Below, piece after piece: positions 1-7,992 of a stretch of 64,000 nt of DNA. A program made the position numbers and the translations under genes. Below the pieces are notes generated by a model. It searched no databases. It was given only the letters and a program-made list of their open reading frames with translations, and was not told the DNA's origin. Positions within the stretch are counted from its first letter, which is position 1. Every line of letters begins with the position of its first letter. This DNA comes from Mucilaginibacter sp. L3T2-6 (lineage in GTDB: Bacteria > Bacteroidota > Bacteroidia > Sphingobacteriales > Sphingobacteriaceae). The stretch covers positions 1 through 64,000 of the forward strand of contig NZ_JAUMKC010000019.1 in NCBI RefSeq assembly GCF_030519355.1. Reading direction: 5' to 3'.

Positions 1-732
1 GATGTTGAAATGCTTGTTTTCTATCCTTGCCAGTTCATCTTTGGTCAAATATTCCCGTTCAACCTTATCAAATTTCAATTGGTAAGCCTGAAAGGGATTG
101 CGGTCTATCCATTCCAACCGAACAGCAAGATTAACCATCTTGCAAAATCTTTCGATATGTTTCATCAGGCCGTTGTTATTTAGCGGCTTTTGGCCTTTTT
201 CCGGCGTTCTGTTAAGCAGGTAATACTGGAAGTCGGTAATAAATTTATAGCTTAGCTCGGACAGGTATTTGTCGCTTGTCTTAAATCGCTCTTTGATAAA
301 CTCCTTAATATACTTTTGGGTAGTATAGTAATTCTTCATCGTGCCTGGCTCCAATACGTTAGCCTGCTCCGCATTGTGATACTCCATCAGTTTACAAAGC
401 GTAAATTCAGCCTGATCTGCCCCGGTAACTTTCTCCTTTAAAAGTTCTGCGGTAATAAATTTCTTTTGTAACAAAAGCTGTTGGTAACCCTCTACAATAC
501 CCGCCTTAAATTGGTCAAGGTATTTATTGAGTTTAGTAATTTCTTCGCGGCTACCTTTTGCCATTCCCTTAACAGGGTTCCAGTTACTTTCCTCGATGGA
601 ACGTTTAACGGAAATTTCAATACGTTTACCGTTTACGGTAATACGGGCATAAATTGGTGATTTGCCCGCTTGGTTAATCTTTTGCTTTTTAAGGTAAAAG
701 CTGGCGCCGAAGGTGTTGTTTGCAGTACTCAT
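1..732 (-). CDS. Tyrosine site-specific integrase, N-terminal part (cut by window start)
   Basis: The reading frame opens at an ATG at 732 on the minus strand and runs without a stop to base 1, giving 244 codons; the C-terminal catalytic domain lies outside the window. The first ~90 residues resemble the Arm DNA-binding domain of Bacteroidota integrases (FGASFYLKK, then SPIYARITVNGKRIEISV). Residues ~120-220 resemble the SAM-like core-binding domain (KYIKEFIKERF, LSELSYKFITDFQYYLL). The end (ERFCKMVNLAVRLEWIDRNPF, then EREYLTKDELARIE) is the usual linker just before the catalytic domain, so the Arg-His-Arg-Tyr residues cannot be checked. It sits next to the 3' end of a tRNA-Pro gene, the usual place for the integrase of a tRNA-targeting element. 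Whether it is functional cannot be judged from this fragment. Confidence 0.88.
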   Translation of the reverse strand, partial: MSTANNTFGASFYLKKQKINQAGKSPIYARITVNGKRIEISVKRSIEESNWNPVKGMAKGSREEITKLNKYLDQFKAGIVEGYQQLLLQKKFITAELLKEKVTGADQAEFTLCKLMEYHNAEQANVLEPGTMKNYYTTQKYIKEFIKERFKTSDKYLSELSYKFITDFQYYLLNRTPEKGQKPLNNNGLMKHIERFCKMVNLAVRLEWIDRNPFQAYQLKFDKVEREYLTKDELARIENKHFNI

Positions 733-796
733 AGCTATTCAATTAAAAAATTTACAAAAGCATTGATTGACTGGATTTGATACACCCTTTGAAAAA

Positions 797-902
797 GGGT
801 CACCAACTTGGTTAAAAACACGTATTAAAACGCATCAAAAACAGTCAAAATAAATCAATCAATTAATTGACTATCAGTATGTTACAATGCTGTTGGTGAC
901 CC
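797..902. repeat. 11-bp perfect inverted repeat upstream of the integrase
   Basis: GGGTCACCAAC at 797-807 and its exact reverse complement GTTGGTGACCC at 892-902 are separated by 84 bases. Between them lie runs rich in TCAATC/GATTGA, including the 12-bp palindrome TCAATTAATTGA at 859-870. The arms sit between the integrase start and the tRNA-Pro terminator. They could be arm-type integrase or excisionase sites, or operators for the integrase promoter; the sequence alone does not decide. Confidence 0.6.
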
Positions 903-985
903 AAACGTAAGAAATAAAAATGGGTAACCGAATAGGTCTCATTTTCTTTGGTTTTACTTGAATAACTTGGTTTGAAATAAAATAA

Positions 986-1019
986 AAAACCCCTTAAATC
1001 ATACGATTTAAGGGGTTTT
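986..1019 (-). terminator. Rho-independent terminator downstream of tRNA-Pro
   Basis: A perfect 15-bp stem (AAAACCCCTTAAATC at 986-1000, complement at 1005-1019) closes a 4-base loop. Read on the minus strand the stem ends in a run of T, right for transcripts leaving the tRNA gene. It is symmetric and could also act on plus-strand transcripts. Confidence 0.85.
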
Positions 1020-1042
1020 ACCGACTTTTAGTAGTCTAATTG

Positions 1043-1116
1043 TCGGGATGGCAGGATTCGAACCTGCGGCCTCCACATCCCAAATGTGGCGCGATACCGG
1101 GCTACGCTACATCCCG
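1043..1116 (-). tRNA. tRNA-Pro (anticodon TGG)
   Basis: On the minus strand a 74-base cloverleaf can be drawn: acceptor CGGGATG/CATCCCG, a D arm, anticodon stem CCACA/TGTGG with the 7-base loop TTTGGGA (anticodon TGG), and a T arm GCAGG-TTCGAAT-CCTGC. The first pair C1-G72 with discriminator A is typical of bacterial tRNA-Pro. No CCA is encoded. The 3' end faces the integrase, so the T-arm/acceptor segment (about 1043-1066) is the likely attachment-site core. I see no second copy of this segment in the window. Confidence 0.95.
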
Positions 1117-1247
1117 AAAGGGAACGCAAAGGTAGGATTTTAGCTCACCGTTGCAAATATTTTTTTCAAATAAATTAGCCAATTATCACACAAAGCAGGT
1201 TACCCGCTATAAATCAATAAGTTATTTTAATGCTGTTTCTAAAAAAA

Positions 1248-1349
1248 TTATAACCTGGTAGTAACAGACCAGTTAATTATAATAAAAGAAATACATATGG
1301 CGCAAATCAGGCCCAATGCTACCAACATCCAGTAAATAAAGTTTTTCAT
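1248..1349 (-). CDS. Possible 33-residue single-span membrane peptide
   Basis: A small frame from ATG 1349 to TAA 1248 encodes 33 residues: a short MKNFIYW start, a strongly hydrophobic stretch (MLVALGLICAICISFIII), then NWSVTTRL. This reads as one membrane segment with a short polar tail. It stands alone in the gap between tRNA-Pro and the sigma factor. I see no Shine-Dalgarno, which is normal in this phylum, and no clear promoter box. A chance hydrophobic frame in AT-rich DNA is a real alternative. Confidence 0.35.
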   Translation of the reverse strand: MKNFIYWMLVALGLICAICISFIIINWSVTTRL

Positions 1350-1584
1350 TAGGGGCATATGTGGTACTAAAAAATGCAGTATTAATTGCAACAAAGTAAC
1401 GGTTTACAAAAGTGTGCTCCGCATTCAATAAATATTACTCGCAACTAACATGAGCAGGGCAAATGCTCAGCTGTTCAATCCGGCATTTATCAAATCAGTG
1501 ACTAATATATGTATTTATTTCAAATACAAGGGTTTATTAAATGCATTTATTAATATGACCAATGGCCTGGTATTCCCTCAAAGT

Positions 1585-2817
1585 TTAAAAATTCAGCTTG
1601 CTGAGTTTTTTCTGAATTGCATGTCGCTCCGCGGCGTTTTTTGCCATCGACATGGCCGTCTGGAAATTTTCGGCTGCTTTATTACTGTCGGCGCCGGTGT
1701 AAAGCTCGCCGAGCAGTGCAAAGAAAAAACGATTATCCCTAAGGTTAAGCATTTCAGCAGCCATAATCGCTTCTTTTTTTCCATTTGCCTTTGAAAGGGC
1801 GAACGTACGGTTTAAGACAGCTACCGGAGAATATTCTATTTGGAGTAACTGATCATATAGCTGTAGTATGTTTTCCCACTTTTCTTTTGTATCGGCCTGC
1901 TGCGTGCTCCAGTACGCTATGGCTGCCTCCAGGTGGTATTTAGATATGGTTGGTCCGGTTGAGCCGCGGTTTAAAAAATAAACTCCCCTGCTTATCAATT
2001 CTGCGTTCCAAAGAGCGCAATCCTGTTCATCGTATAAAATAATATCCCCCTCCTCGCTTAGCCTGGCGTCAAATCTGGAAGCATGGAAACACATCAACGC
2101 AAGCAGCGCGTTAACCCGCGGTTGGTCTGTGCTTTTGTTCTCGATAAGCATATAACACAAACGCATCGCTTCGAGGCAAAGTTCCCTGCGGATGGCATAA
2201 TTTGGGTTTATCGAGTAATAACCTTCGCTAAATAACAGGTAAATCGTAGTTAAAACTGCGTCCAGCCTTTTTTCTATTTCAGTTGAGCCCGGGACATCTA
2301 TTTTAGTATTTTCTTCGCGCAGTCGCTGTTTAGCCCTGAATAAACGCTTATTGATGGTTTCCTTATTGGTTAAAAATGCCTCTGCAATCTCGTCAATACC
2401 AAAACCACACAGTATACGCAGGGACAAACCCACTTGCGCCTCGGGAGAAATTGATGGATTACATATCGCAAACATCATTAGCAGTTGACTGTCATTTATG
2501 CTTTGCGGCGATAAATCTATATCGAATTCAACGCATTCAATTCCAGCTTTCTTAACAGTTGGCGCTACCTTTTCGCCAAAGATGTTTGCCCGGTGCAGGT
2601 AGTTTCGTGCTTTGTTTTTGGCGACGTTATATAGCCAGGCCGCCGGATTGTCCGGTATACCATTTATTGGCCAGGTTTGCGCAGCCGCTGCAAAGGTGTC
2701 ACTGGCAATGTCTTCGGCCGTCTCGACATATGCAAACCCAAAACGCCGGCAAAGCACAGATACAATTTTGCGATATTCTGTCCTGAAAAGGTGCGGTATT
2801 AACTCCTGCTTTTCCAC
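1585..2817 (-). CDS. ECF-family RNA polymerase sigma factor (ECF42-like, with C-terminal extension)
   Basis: Sigma-70 region 2 occupies roughly the first 90 residues (MEKQELIPHLFRTEYRKIV, then ETAEDIASDTFAAAAQTWP and NPAAWLYNVAKNKARNYL). Region 4 follows at ~110-170 (CGFGIDEIAEAFLTNKETINKRLFRAKQRLRE). The remaining ~230 residues are an alpha-helical, TPR-like extension with LLFSEGYY, LCLEAMRLCYML and HLEAAIAYWS, the DUF6596-type arrangement of ECF42 factors. I chose the GTG at 2817 because it gives the MEKQELIPHLFR start typical of the family; the frame stays open to another GTG at 2865 (426 residues). It follows the DGPF gene by about 58 bases in the same transcript. In ECF42 systems there is no anti-sigma factor and the extension is thought to control activity; that role here is inferred. 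Confidence 0.85.
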   Translation of the reverse strand: MEKQELIPHLFRTEYRKIVSVLCRRFGFAYVETAEDIASDTFAAAAQTWPINGIPDNPAAWLYNVAKNKARNYLHRANIFGEKVAPTVKKAGIECVEFDIDLSPQSINDSQLLMMFAICNPSISPEAQVGLSLRILCGFGIDEIAEAFLTNKETINKRLFRAKQRLREENTKIDVPGSTEIEKRLDAVLTTIYLLFSEGYYSINPNYAIRRELCLEAMRLCYMLIENKSTDQPRVNALLALMCFHASRFDARLSEEGDIILYDEQDCALWNAELISRGVYFLNRGSTGPTISKYHLEAAIAYWSTQQADTKEKWENILQLYDQLLQIEYSPVAVLNRTFALSKANGKKEAIMAAEMLNLRDNRFFFALLGELYTGADSNKAAENFQTAMSMAKNAAERHAIQKKLSKLNF

Positions 2818-2875
2818 TGTCAATCCTAAGATATGGCTTCTCCGACCAAAAAAATCTAAATACACCGGTTAACGA

Positions 2876-3229
2876 TCAGTGTGTACCATCTCCCCTCGCT
2901 ATTTTTCGCACCTCTACAGTATTGCCATTACCCTGCAGTACGGGGCATCCTTTGGCAAATTCAACTGCCTCATCTACAGACCCGGCCTTAATGATTATAT
3001 AGCCGCCTATAGTCTCTTTGATTTCTCCGAAAGGACCGTTGGTAACTATATTATTGTAGTGAACTACCTTTGCTGTATCAAACGGCAGTCCGGTGCCCGC
3101 AACAAATTTGTTTTGAGCGGCAATCCCACCGATCCAGTCCATGGTCTGCTTCATCCAGATTTGCATTTGCTCAGGCGAAGCGATCTTTGAACCATCCTCA
3201 TGCCTGAAAATTAAAATAAACTCATCCAT
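2876..3229 (-). CDS. DGPF (YCII-related) domain protein
   Basis: A 117-residue protein with the DGPF/YCII fold signature: MDEFILIFRHE at the start, NGPFGEIKETIGGYIIIKAGSVDEAVEFAKGCP in the middle (the family's DGPFxExKExxGGFxxxxA motif), and VEVRKI at the end. Proteins of this kind are small ferredoxin-like-fold proteins of unknown activity, regularly encoded beside ECF42 sigma factors. Here it is the first gene of a two-gene unit with the sigma factor downstream, so it is a probable target or partner of that factor. No catalytic function can be assigned. Confidence 0.88.
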   Translation of the reverse strand: MDEFILIFRHEDGSKIASPEQMQIWMKQTMDWIGGIAAQNKFVAGTGLPFDTAKVVHYNNIVTNGPFGEIKETIGGYIIIKAGSVDEAVEFAKGCPVLQGNGNTVEVRKIARGDGTH

Positions 3230-3340
3230 TTCTTAAATACTTTGGCTATTTAAATATATTAATTAACAGCATAACAATCAGTATAGGATAACTTGGACAA
3301 TGGTTCAGAAAAATAATGGAATAATAAATATAAAAAAAAA

Positions 3341-3384
3341 CCTCCTGGACAATCCGGAGGTATTTCTGCCGGCAGTATTGCCGG
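3341..3384 (-). terminator. Double hairpin downstream of the nucleotide-sugar dehydratase gene
   Basis: CCTCC at 3341-3345 pairs with GGAGG at 3356-3360 (with a GGA/TCC inner extension). On the minus strand this hairpin is followed by nine T residues, a textbook terminator. A second hairpin, CCGGCA-GTAT-TGCCGG at 3369-3384, lies between it and the stop codon. Confidence 0.8.
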
Positions 3385-3401
3385 TATAAATATAAAGGCG
3401 A

Positions 3402-5315
3402 TTAAACAAGCGTCACGTTCTTATTGTCAAGCACTTCAAATTCCGAGTTTTTGCTTAAGAACTCAGGTACAATTTCTTTCATCTTATTAACCACACCTAA
3501 AATGTCGTTCTGCTTGTTAAGAGCAAGAAGTTCATTAATGTCATTATTTACCTGTGCATAAGAGTATTCTATTACTTTCGAGATTTTGATTTTCTCATGG
3601 TAAGTAGGCATGGTGTTTTCACCATCGTTAAGCAACTCCTCATAAAGCTTTTCGCCTGGCCGCAAACCCGAATAAACAACTTTGATATCTTTTTCCGGTT
3701 GTAGTCCGGCTAACTTGATCATTTTATTGGCAAGGTCCGCAATTTTAACAGGTTCGCCCATGTCAAAAATAAATATTTCTCCGCCAGTACCCATCGTACC
3801 GGCTTCAAGCACAAGATGAACAGCCTCCGGAATAGTCATGAAATAACGGGTAATTTCCGGATGGGTAACCGTGATAGGTCCCCCCTTCTCTATCTGCGCC
3901 TTAAACCTTGGGATCACCGAGCCATTTGAGCCCAGTACATTGCCAAACCTGGTGGTTATAAAACGCGTGGTACCATTATTATCAGGATCATTCTTAAGCG
4001 ATTGGATATAAATTTCAGCTATACGCTTGGTGGTGCCCATAATATTTGACGGATTAACCGCCTTGTCAGTAGAAATCATTACAAACTTATCAACGCCAAA
4101 AGACACAGAAAGGTCGGCAATAAATTTGGTGCCCAGCACATTGGTCAATACGCCCTCCGTCGGATTCTCTTCCATCATCGGCACATGTTTATATGCAGCC
4201 GCATGAAACACTATCTCCGGGGTAAAGTCTATAAATAATTTGCGCATTCTGGTGTAATTCCGCACGTCGCCTATAAATATTTTTATAGGTACGTCAGGAA
4301 AACTCTCTTCAACCTGCAACCGGAGCTCATGTAAAGGCGATTCTGCCTGGTCACATAAAATAACCATAGCCGGGTTGTAACTTAATACCTGCCGAACAAT
4401 TTCGGATCCAATAGAGCCGGCCGCCCCCGTTACAAGCACGCGCTTACCATGTAAATCTTCTGAAATTCTAGTTGTATCTATTTGTATCTGTTTTCGCTGC
4501 AGCAGGTCTTCAATTTTCAGATCTTTAATCTGCTGTAAATTAAGCTTACCATAAATCCATTGATCTGACGGCGGCACAGTAAGCACCTGTATACCAAAAG
4601 CCAGGCATTTCTCGAGGGCGTTCTTTTTAGCTTGCTCATCAAGGTGATGATTCATTACAATGATCTTATCCACCTTGCGTTTTTTTAGCAGACTGCCAAG
4701 TTTATCAATATCATACACCTTAAGTTGCTGAATTTCGGTGTTAATCTTATTAGGATTATCATCAATAAAGCCAATCACAGAAAAATTAGTTTTTACGCTA
4801 CTCTCTAAAGCTTGTTTCACCAATACTGCATTATTGTCAGAGCCATAAATAAGTACGACGGTTTTTGTAGCGCTGGAATAACTGTTAATGTAATAATAGG
4901 CATTTTTAACAGCTGTCCGCAGTAGGATCAGCAAAGTGCTGGATACCGAAAAGTTAACCAGCATAATCATGTTAATCAATACCCGGTTTACCGGCCACCG
5001 CGGCAGAAACCACACATTAATGGTTACCAGGTATATTAATGTAGATGCGAATACTGCACTGAAAATCCGTAATACATCGCGGGTATTCGAATAACGGATC
5101 AAACCGGTGTGTATCCGCATAACATACATTACCGTCAGCGAGGTTAGGCAATACAGACCAGTATAAATAAGAAAGTATCCTCTGAAGATATTTATAAACT
5201 CGAACCTGTAAACGATAAAATAAGACGTTGAAAACGATGCAGTAACTATAAAAAAATCCAGCAATATTATTACCCAACGCGGAACGACCCTATTAAATGG
5301 TAAGTATTTTTTCAT
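3402..5315 (-). CDS. Membrane nucleotide-sugar 4,6-dehydratase / CapD-type polysaccharide biosynthesis protein
   Basis: 637 residues. Residues ~13-130 form four to five membrane segments; ~150-245 form a Rossmann-like CoA-binding region (TVVLIYGSD, NFSVIGFIDD); the catalytic SDR domain begins at ~291 with VTGAAGSIGSE (NAD-binding Gly-rich loop). The active-site stretch STDKAVNPSNIMGTTK (415-430) carries Met426 where short-chain dehydrogenases usually have Tyr (MxxxK), as in the UDP-GlcNAc 4,6-dehydratases of the PglF/FlaA1 type. The expected product is a UDP-4-keto-6-deoxy sugar for capsule, O-antigen or glycan synthesis at the inner membrane. It is transcribed alone. A possible -7 box, TACTTTAG, lies about 25 bases upstream. 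The exact substrate is not decidable. Confidence 0.9.
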   Translation of the reverse strand: MKKYLPFNRVVPRWVIILLDFFIVTASFSTSYFIVYRFEFINIFRGYFLIYTGLYCLTSLTVMYVMRIHTGLIRYSNTRDVLRIFSAVFASTLIYLVTINVWFLPRWPVNRVLINMIMLVNFSVSSTLLILLRTAVKNAYYYINSYSSATKTVVLIYGSDNNAVLVKQALESSVKTNFSVIGFIDDNPNKINTEIQQLKVYDIDKLGSLLKKRKVDKIIVMNHHLDEQAKKNALEKCLAFGIQVLTVPPSDQWIYGKLNLQQIKDLKIEDLLQRKQIQIDTTRISEDLHGKRVLVTGAAGSIGSEIVRQVLSYNPAMVILCDQAESPLHELRLQVEESFPDVPIKIFIGDVRNYTRMRKLFIDFTPEIVFHAAAYKHVPMMEENPTEGVLTNVLGTKFIADLSVSFGVDKFVMISTDKAVNPSNIMGTTKRIAEIYIQSLKNDPDNNGTTRFITTRFGNVLGSNGSVIPRFKAQIEKGGPITVTHPEITRYFMTIPEAVHLVLEAGTMGTGGEIFIFDMGEPVKIADLANKMIKLAGLQPEKDIKVVYSGLRPGEKLYEELLNDGENTMPTYHEKIKISKVIEYSYAQVNNDINELLALNKQNDILGVVNKMKEIVPEFLSKNSEFEVLDNKNVTLV

Positions 5316-5727
5316 ACGGATGATTTTTCAGGCATACTAAAGTAGAAATAATATTTTTAATAATACAATATAAAAGCTTACCTAGCCGTTTTCACCCTTA
5401 CCGGTGATTAAAAAATAACATTAATTGCAATATCTCTTAATAAACGGCAGATTTATTAAGGTACGAATATTCATATCGTATTATTTCTCAAAAATTAAAT
5501 CAACCATAATATATTGACATAAATGACAAAGATATAAACTATTACGAATTAATATTTAACAATCGTAAATGCTTTATAAAATTAGTTCTTCCTTTATTTC
5601 CCAACATCACAAGGTTTAGTTTTTTGTGCAAGTAAGTAACCCACAAGTTGCAGGAATGTTTTAATATAATTTAATGGTCAAAATTCTCTTTTTTTAAATT
5701 AATTCTACTAATTCAGTATAGTATATA
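5316..5727. other. Gene-free AT-rich region
   Basis: About 410 bases between the divergent dehydratase gene and the sulfur operon promoter. I see no frame with coding character, no RNA gene and no clear repeats; it is unusually AT-rich, especially 5440-5560 and 5640-5727. It presumably holds the dehydratase promoter. Confidence 0.5.
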
Positions 5728-5735
5728 TATATTTG
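5728..5735 (+). promoter_or_regulatory. Bacteroidota -7 promoter box of the sulfate-assimilation operon
   Basis: TATATTTG matches the Bacteroidota primary sigma -7 consensus TAnnTTTG exactly. No strong TTG element is visible about 19 bases upstream, so the -33 part is weak. The expected start near 5740 would give a leader of about 155 bases before the sulfite reductase ATG. Confidence 0.6.
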
Positions 5736-5777
5736 TCACATTAAATGATGGAGACAGCATTTTATAATTCTTGTAAA

Positions 5778-5861
5778 CCCTCGATGAATTGCCTGATGAC
5801 TGGTAAATAACAGGGGCTTTACTATTATAAAATTAAAGCCTCTTCAGCACCAGGCCGAGGG
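5778..5861 (+). ncRNA. Candidate structured leader RNA (attenuator or riboswitch) of the sulfur operon
   Basis: Nested complementary segments lie just before the operon: CCCTCG (5778-5783) with CGAGGG (5856-5861); GCCTG (5791-5795) with CAGGC (5851-5855), contiguous on the 3' side; and an inner hairpin AGGGGCTTTA (5812-5821) with TAAAGCCTCT (5834-5843) containing one G-U pair and a 12-base loop. The 3' flank reads GGGGGC-ATTTTTATA, so a T-rich tract follows the structure, and GCCTC (5838-5842) could pair alternatively with GAGG (5857-5860). This is an attenuator-like layout. It does not match the SAM-I core I know. Structure and function are inferred. Confidence 0.45.
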
Positions 5862-5895
5862 GGCATTTTTATATAAACAGACTAACAACCAAGTT

Positions 5896-7992
5896 ATGCA
5901 AAGTTTTCGCACGGAACTGGAAAACCCGGTGGTTGAAAAAGATATAATTGACCTTGAAAAAAAAATCAGGGCTTTTCGCGAGGGTAAAATCCACGATGAA
6001 AAATTCAGAAGCCTCCGCCTTGCGCGTGGGATATATGGACAACGTCAACCGGGTGTACAGATGGTTCGCATTAAGTTGCCGTTTGGGAAGGTTACTTTTA
6101 AACAGCTGCTGCGCATTGCCGATATATCTGATAAATACGCGAGCAGCAACCTGCACCTGACCACCCGGCAGGATATACAGATTCATTATGTGAGCCTTGA
6201 CCGTACGCCCCAACTTTGGGCCGAGTTAGATCAGGATGATATTACTATTCGCGAAGCTTGCGGCAATACAGTAAGAAACGTTACCGCCTCTCCTGCCGCA
6301 GGCATCGATCCGTCGGAACCATTCGATGTTTCGCCTTACGCACAGGCAACTTTCGAATACTTTTTAAGAAACCCCATCTGCCAGGAAATGGGCAGAAAGT
6401 TTAAAATCGCATTTTCGTCAAGCGAAGCTGATACCGCGTTTTCTTATGTAAACGATATTGGCCTGATTCCCAAAATAAATTCAGCAGGCCAGCGCGGATT
6501 TAAAGTGGTTGTGGGAGGCGGTCTGGGTGCCCAGCCGATTTTAGCGTACCCGGTAGAAGATTTTTTACACGAAGACGAACTTATACCTTATATAGAGGCT
6601 ATAATCCGTGTGTTCGACCGTTATGGTGAGCGCACCAACCGGAATAAGGCCCGGCTCAAATACTTAATCCAAAAAATTGGAATTGATGAAGTATTAGCCC
6701 TTGCCAAAGCAGAAAGAAAAGCCTTAAAGGTAAAGTCATATAAAATAAATCGAGATGCGGTAGCACTTCCTGAAATACCCGATGAAAAAAAATTTACCGG
6801 TGTTGAAATAACTAACCCTTTCCGTTATGAACAATGGCTGGCCACCAACGTGTTCGAACAAAAGCAAAAGGGTTTTTACGGGGTATATGTAAAGGTAACC
6901 GTTGGTGATATATCTTCTGATGACGCCCGAAAACTGGTAGCGACCCTTGAACCGTTGGCTGCCGACGAAATACGCGTTACACAAAATCAAGGTTTACTGC
7001 TAAAGTATATCCGCAAAGAAGCTTTACCGGCTCTGTACAACGGTTTAACGGCATTAAATTTATCATCGCCCGGATTCGACAGTATAGCCGATGTAACTAC
7101 CTGCCCCGGCACTGATACTTGCAACCTGGGCATTTCCAACAGCATGACTCTGGCACGCGTCCTTGAAAACCTCATTTACAATGAGTACGAGGAACTTGTA
7201 TATAACAAAGACATTAAGATAAAGATAAGTGGCTGTATGAATTCATGCGGGCAGCATGGGTTGGCCCACATCGGCTTCCATGGCGGTTCGCTGAAAGCCG
7301 GTGCGAAGGTATTGCCATCAGTACAGGTATTGTTAGGCGGCGGCACTGTTGGGGATGGGACCGGCCGCGCTGCCGAAAGGGTTATTAAGGTACCTGCAAA
7401 ACGCGCGACAGATGTGTTAAGGAAAATACTGGATGACTACCAGGCCAATAGCGCTGAAGAAGAAACATTCCACGCTTACTATGACAGGAATGGCAAGGAT
7501 TACTTTTACCAACTATTAAAACCCCTTGCCGACCTGACCACCCTAACCGATGATGAGTTTGTAGACTGGGGCCACCAGGAAACTTACGCTACTGCGATCG
7601 GTGTCGGCGAATGCGCCGGGGTGATTATAGACCTTGTCGCCACCTTGCTTTATGAAAGCGATGAGAAATTTGGCTGGGCTAATGAGGCCTTTGCCGACGG
7701 CAGATGGGCGGATGCAATATATCATGCTTATAATACATTTATAAGTTCAGCAAAAGCGCTATTGCTGGATAAAAATATTAACGTAAGTACACAGTCTGGA
7801 GTGATTAAAGAATTCGATAACAGTTATGTAAATACAGGCGAAATAGCTCTTGACGGCAGTAGTTTTAACGACCTCGTTTTAAAGATAAATAAACATGATC
7901 CGTCCGAAGAATTTGCAGTCGCTTATTTAAAGCAGGCTGGCGAGTTTTTAAACACAGTCAAAGCGAAAAGAGAGGAATTGGTACAACAATGA
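5896..7992 (+). CDS. Siroheme [4Fe-4S] sulfite (nitrite/sulfite) reductase with C-terminal HEPN-like extension
   Basis: 698 residues. The two ferredoxin-like half-domains of the nitrite/sulfite reductase family are clear (RQPGVQMVRIKLPFGK, SSNLHLTTRQDIQIHYV; TVRNVTASPAAGIDP). The cluster/siroheme cysteines are Cys403 and Cys409 (CPGTDTCNLG) and Cys447 and Cys451 (SGCMNSCGQHG). The enzyme reduces sulfite to sulfide with six electrons in the cytoplasm. After ~residue 555 a helical extension (WGHQETYATAIGVGECAG to KAKREELVQQ) lies beyond the usual family end and resembles a HEPN domain. Siroheme genes cobA and the CysG-like fusion follow, with an ATGA overlap to cobA, and cysHDN come after, which supports sulfite rather than nitrite as substrate. 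Electron donor is unknown. Confidence 0.93.
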   Translation: MQSFRTELENPVVEKDIIDLEKKIRAFREGKIHDEKFRSLRLARGIYGQRQPGVQMVRIKLPFGKVTFKQLLRIADISDKYASSNLHLTTRQDIQIHYVSLDRTPQLWAELDQDDITIREACGNTVRNVTASPAAGIDPSEPFDVSPYAQATFEYFLRNPICQEMGRKFKIAFSSSEADTAFSYVNDIGLIPKINSAGQRGFKVVVGGGLGAQPILAYPVEDFLHEDELIPYIEAIIRVFDRYGERTNRNKARLKYLIQKIGIDEVLALAKAERKALKVKSYKINRDAVALPEIPDEKKFTGVEITNPFRYEQWLATNVFEQKQKGFYGVYVKVTVGDISSDDARKLVATLEPLAADEIRVTQNQGLLLKYIRKEALPALYNGLTALNLSSPGFDSIADVTTCPGTDTCNLGISNSMTLARVLENLIYNEYEELVYNKDIKIKISGCMNSCGQHGLAHIGFHGGSLKAGAKVLPSVQVLLGGGTVGDGTGRAAERVIKVPAKRATDVLRKILDDYQANSAEEETFHAYYDRNGKDYFYQLLKPLADLTTLTDDEFVDWGHQETYATAIGVGECAGVIIDLVATLLYESDEKFGWANEAFADGRWADAIYHAYNTFISSAKALLLDKNINVSTQSGVIKEFDNSYVNTGEIALDGSSFNDLVLKINKHDPSEEFAVAYLKQAGEFLNTVKAKREELVQQ

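Noticed and set aside
1450..1794. A 114-codon plus-strand frame overlapping the end of the sigma-factor gene
   Set aside because: It is antisense to the well-supported sigma gene over most of its length, has no recognisable family or promoter, and its composition is not protein-like.
5316..5895. SAM-I riboswitch upstream of the sulfur operon
   Set aside because: The characteristic SAM-I core and K-turn sequences are absent; only a different set of complementary segments is present.
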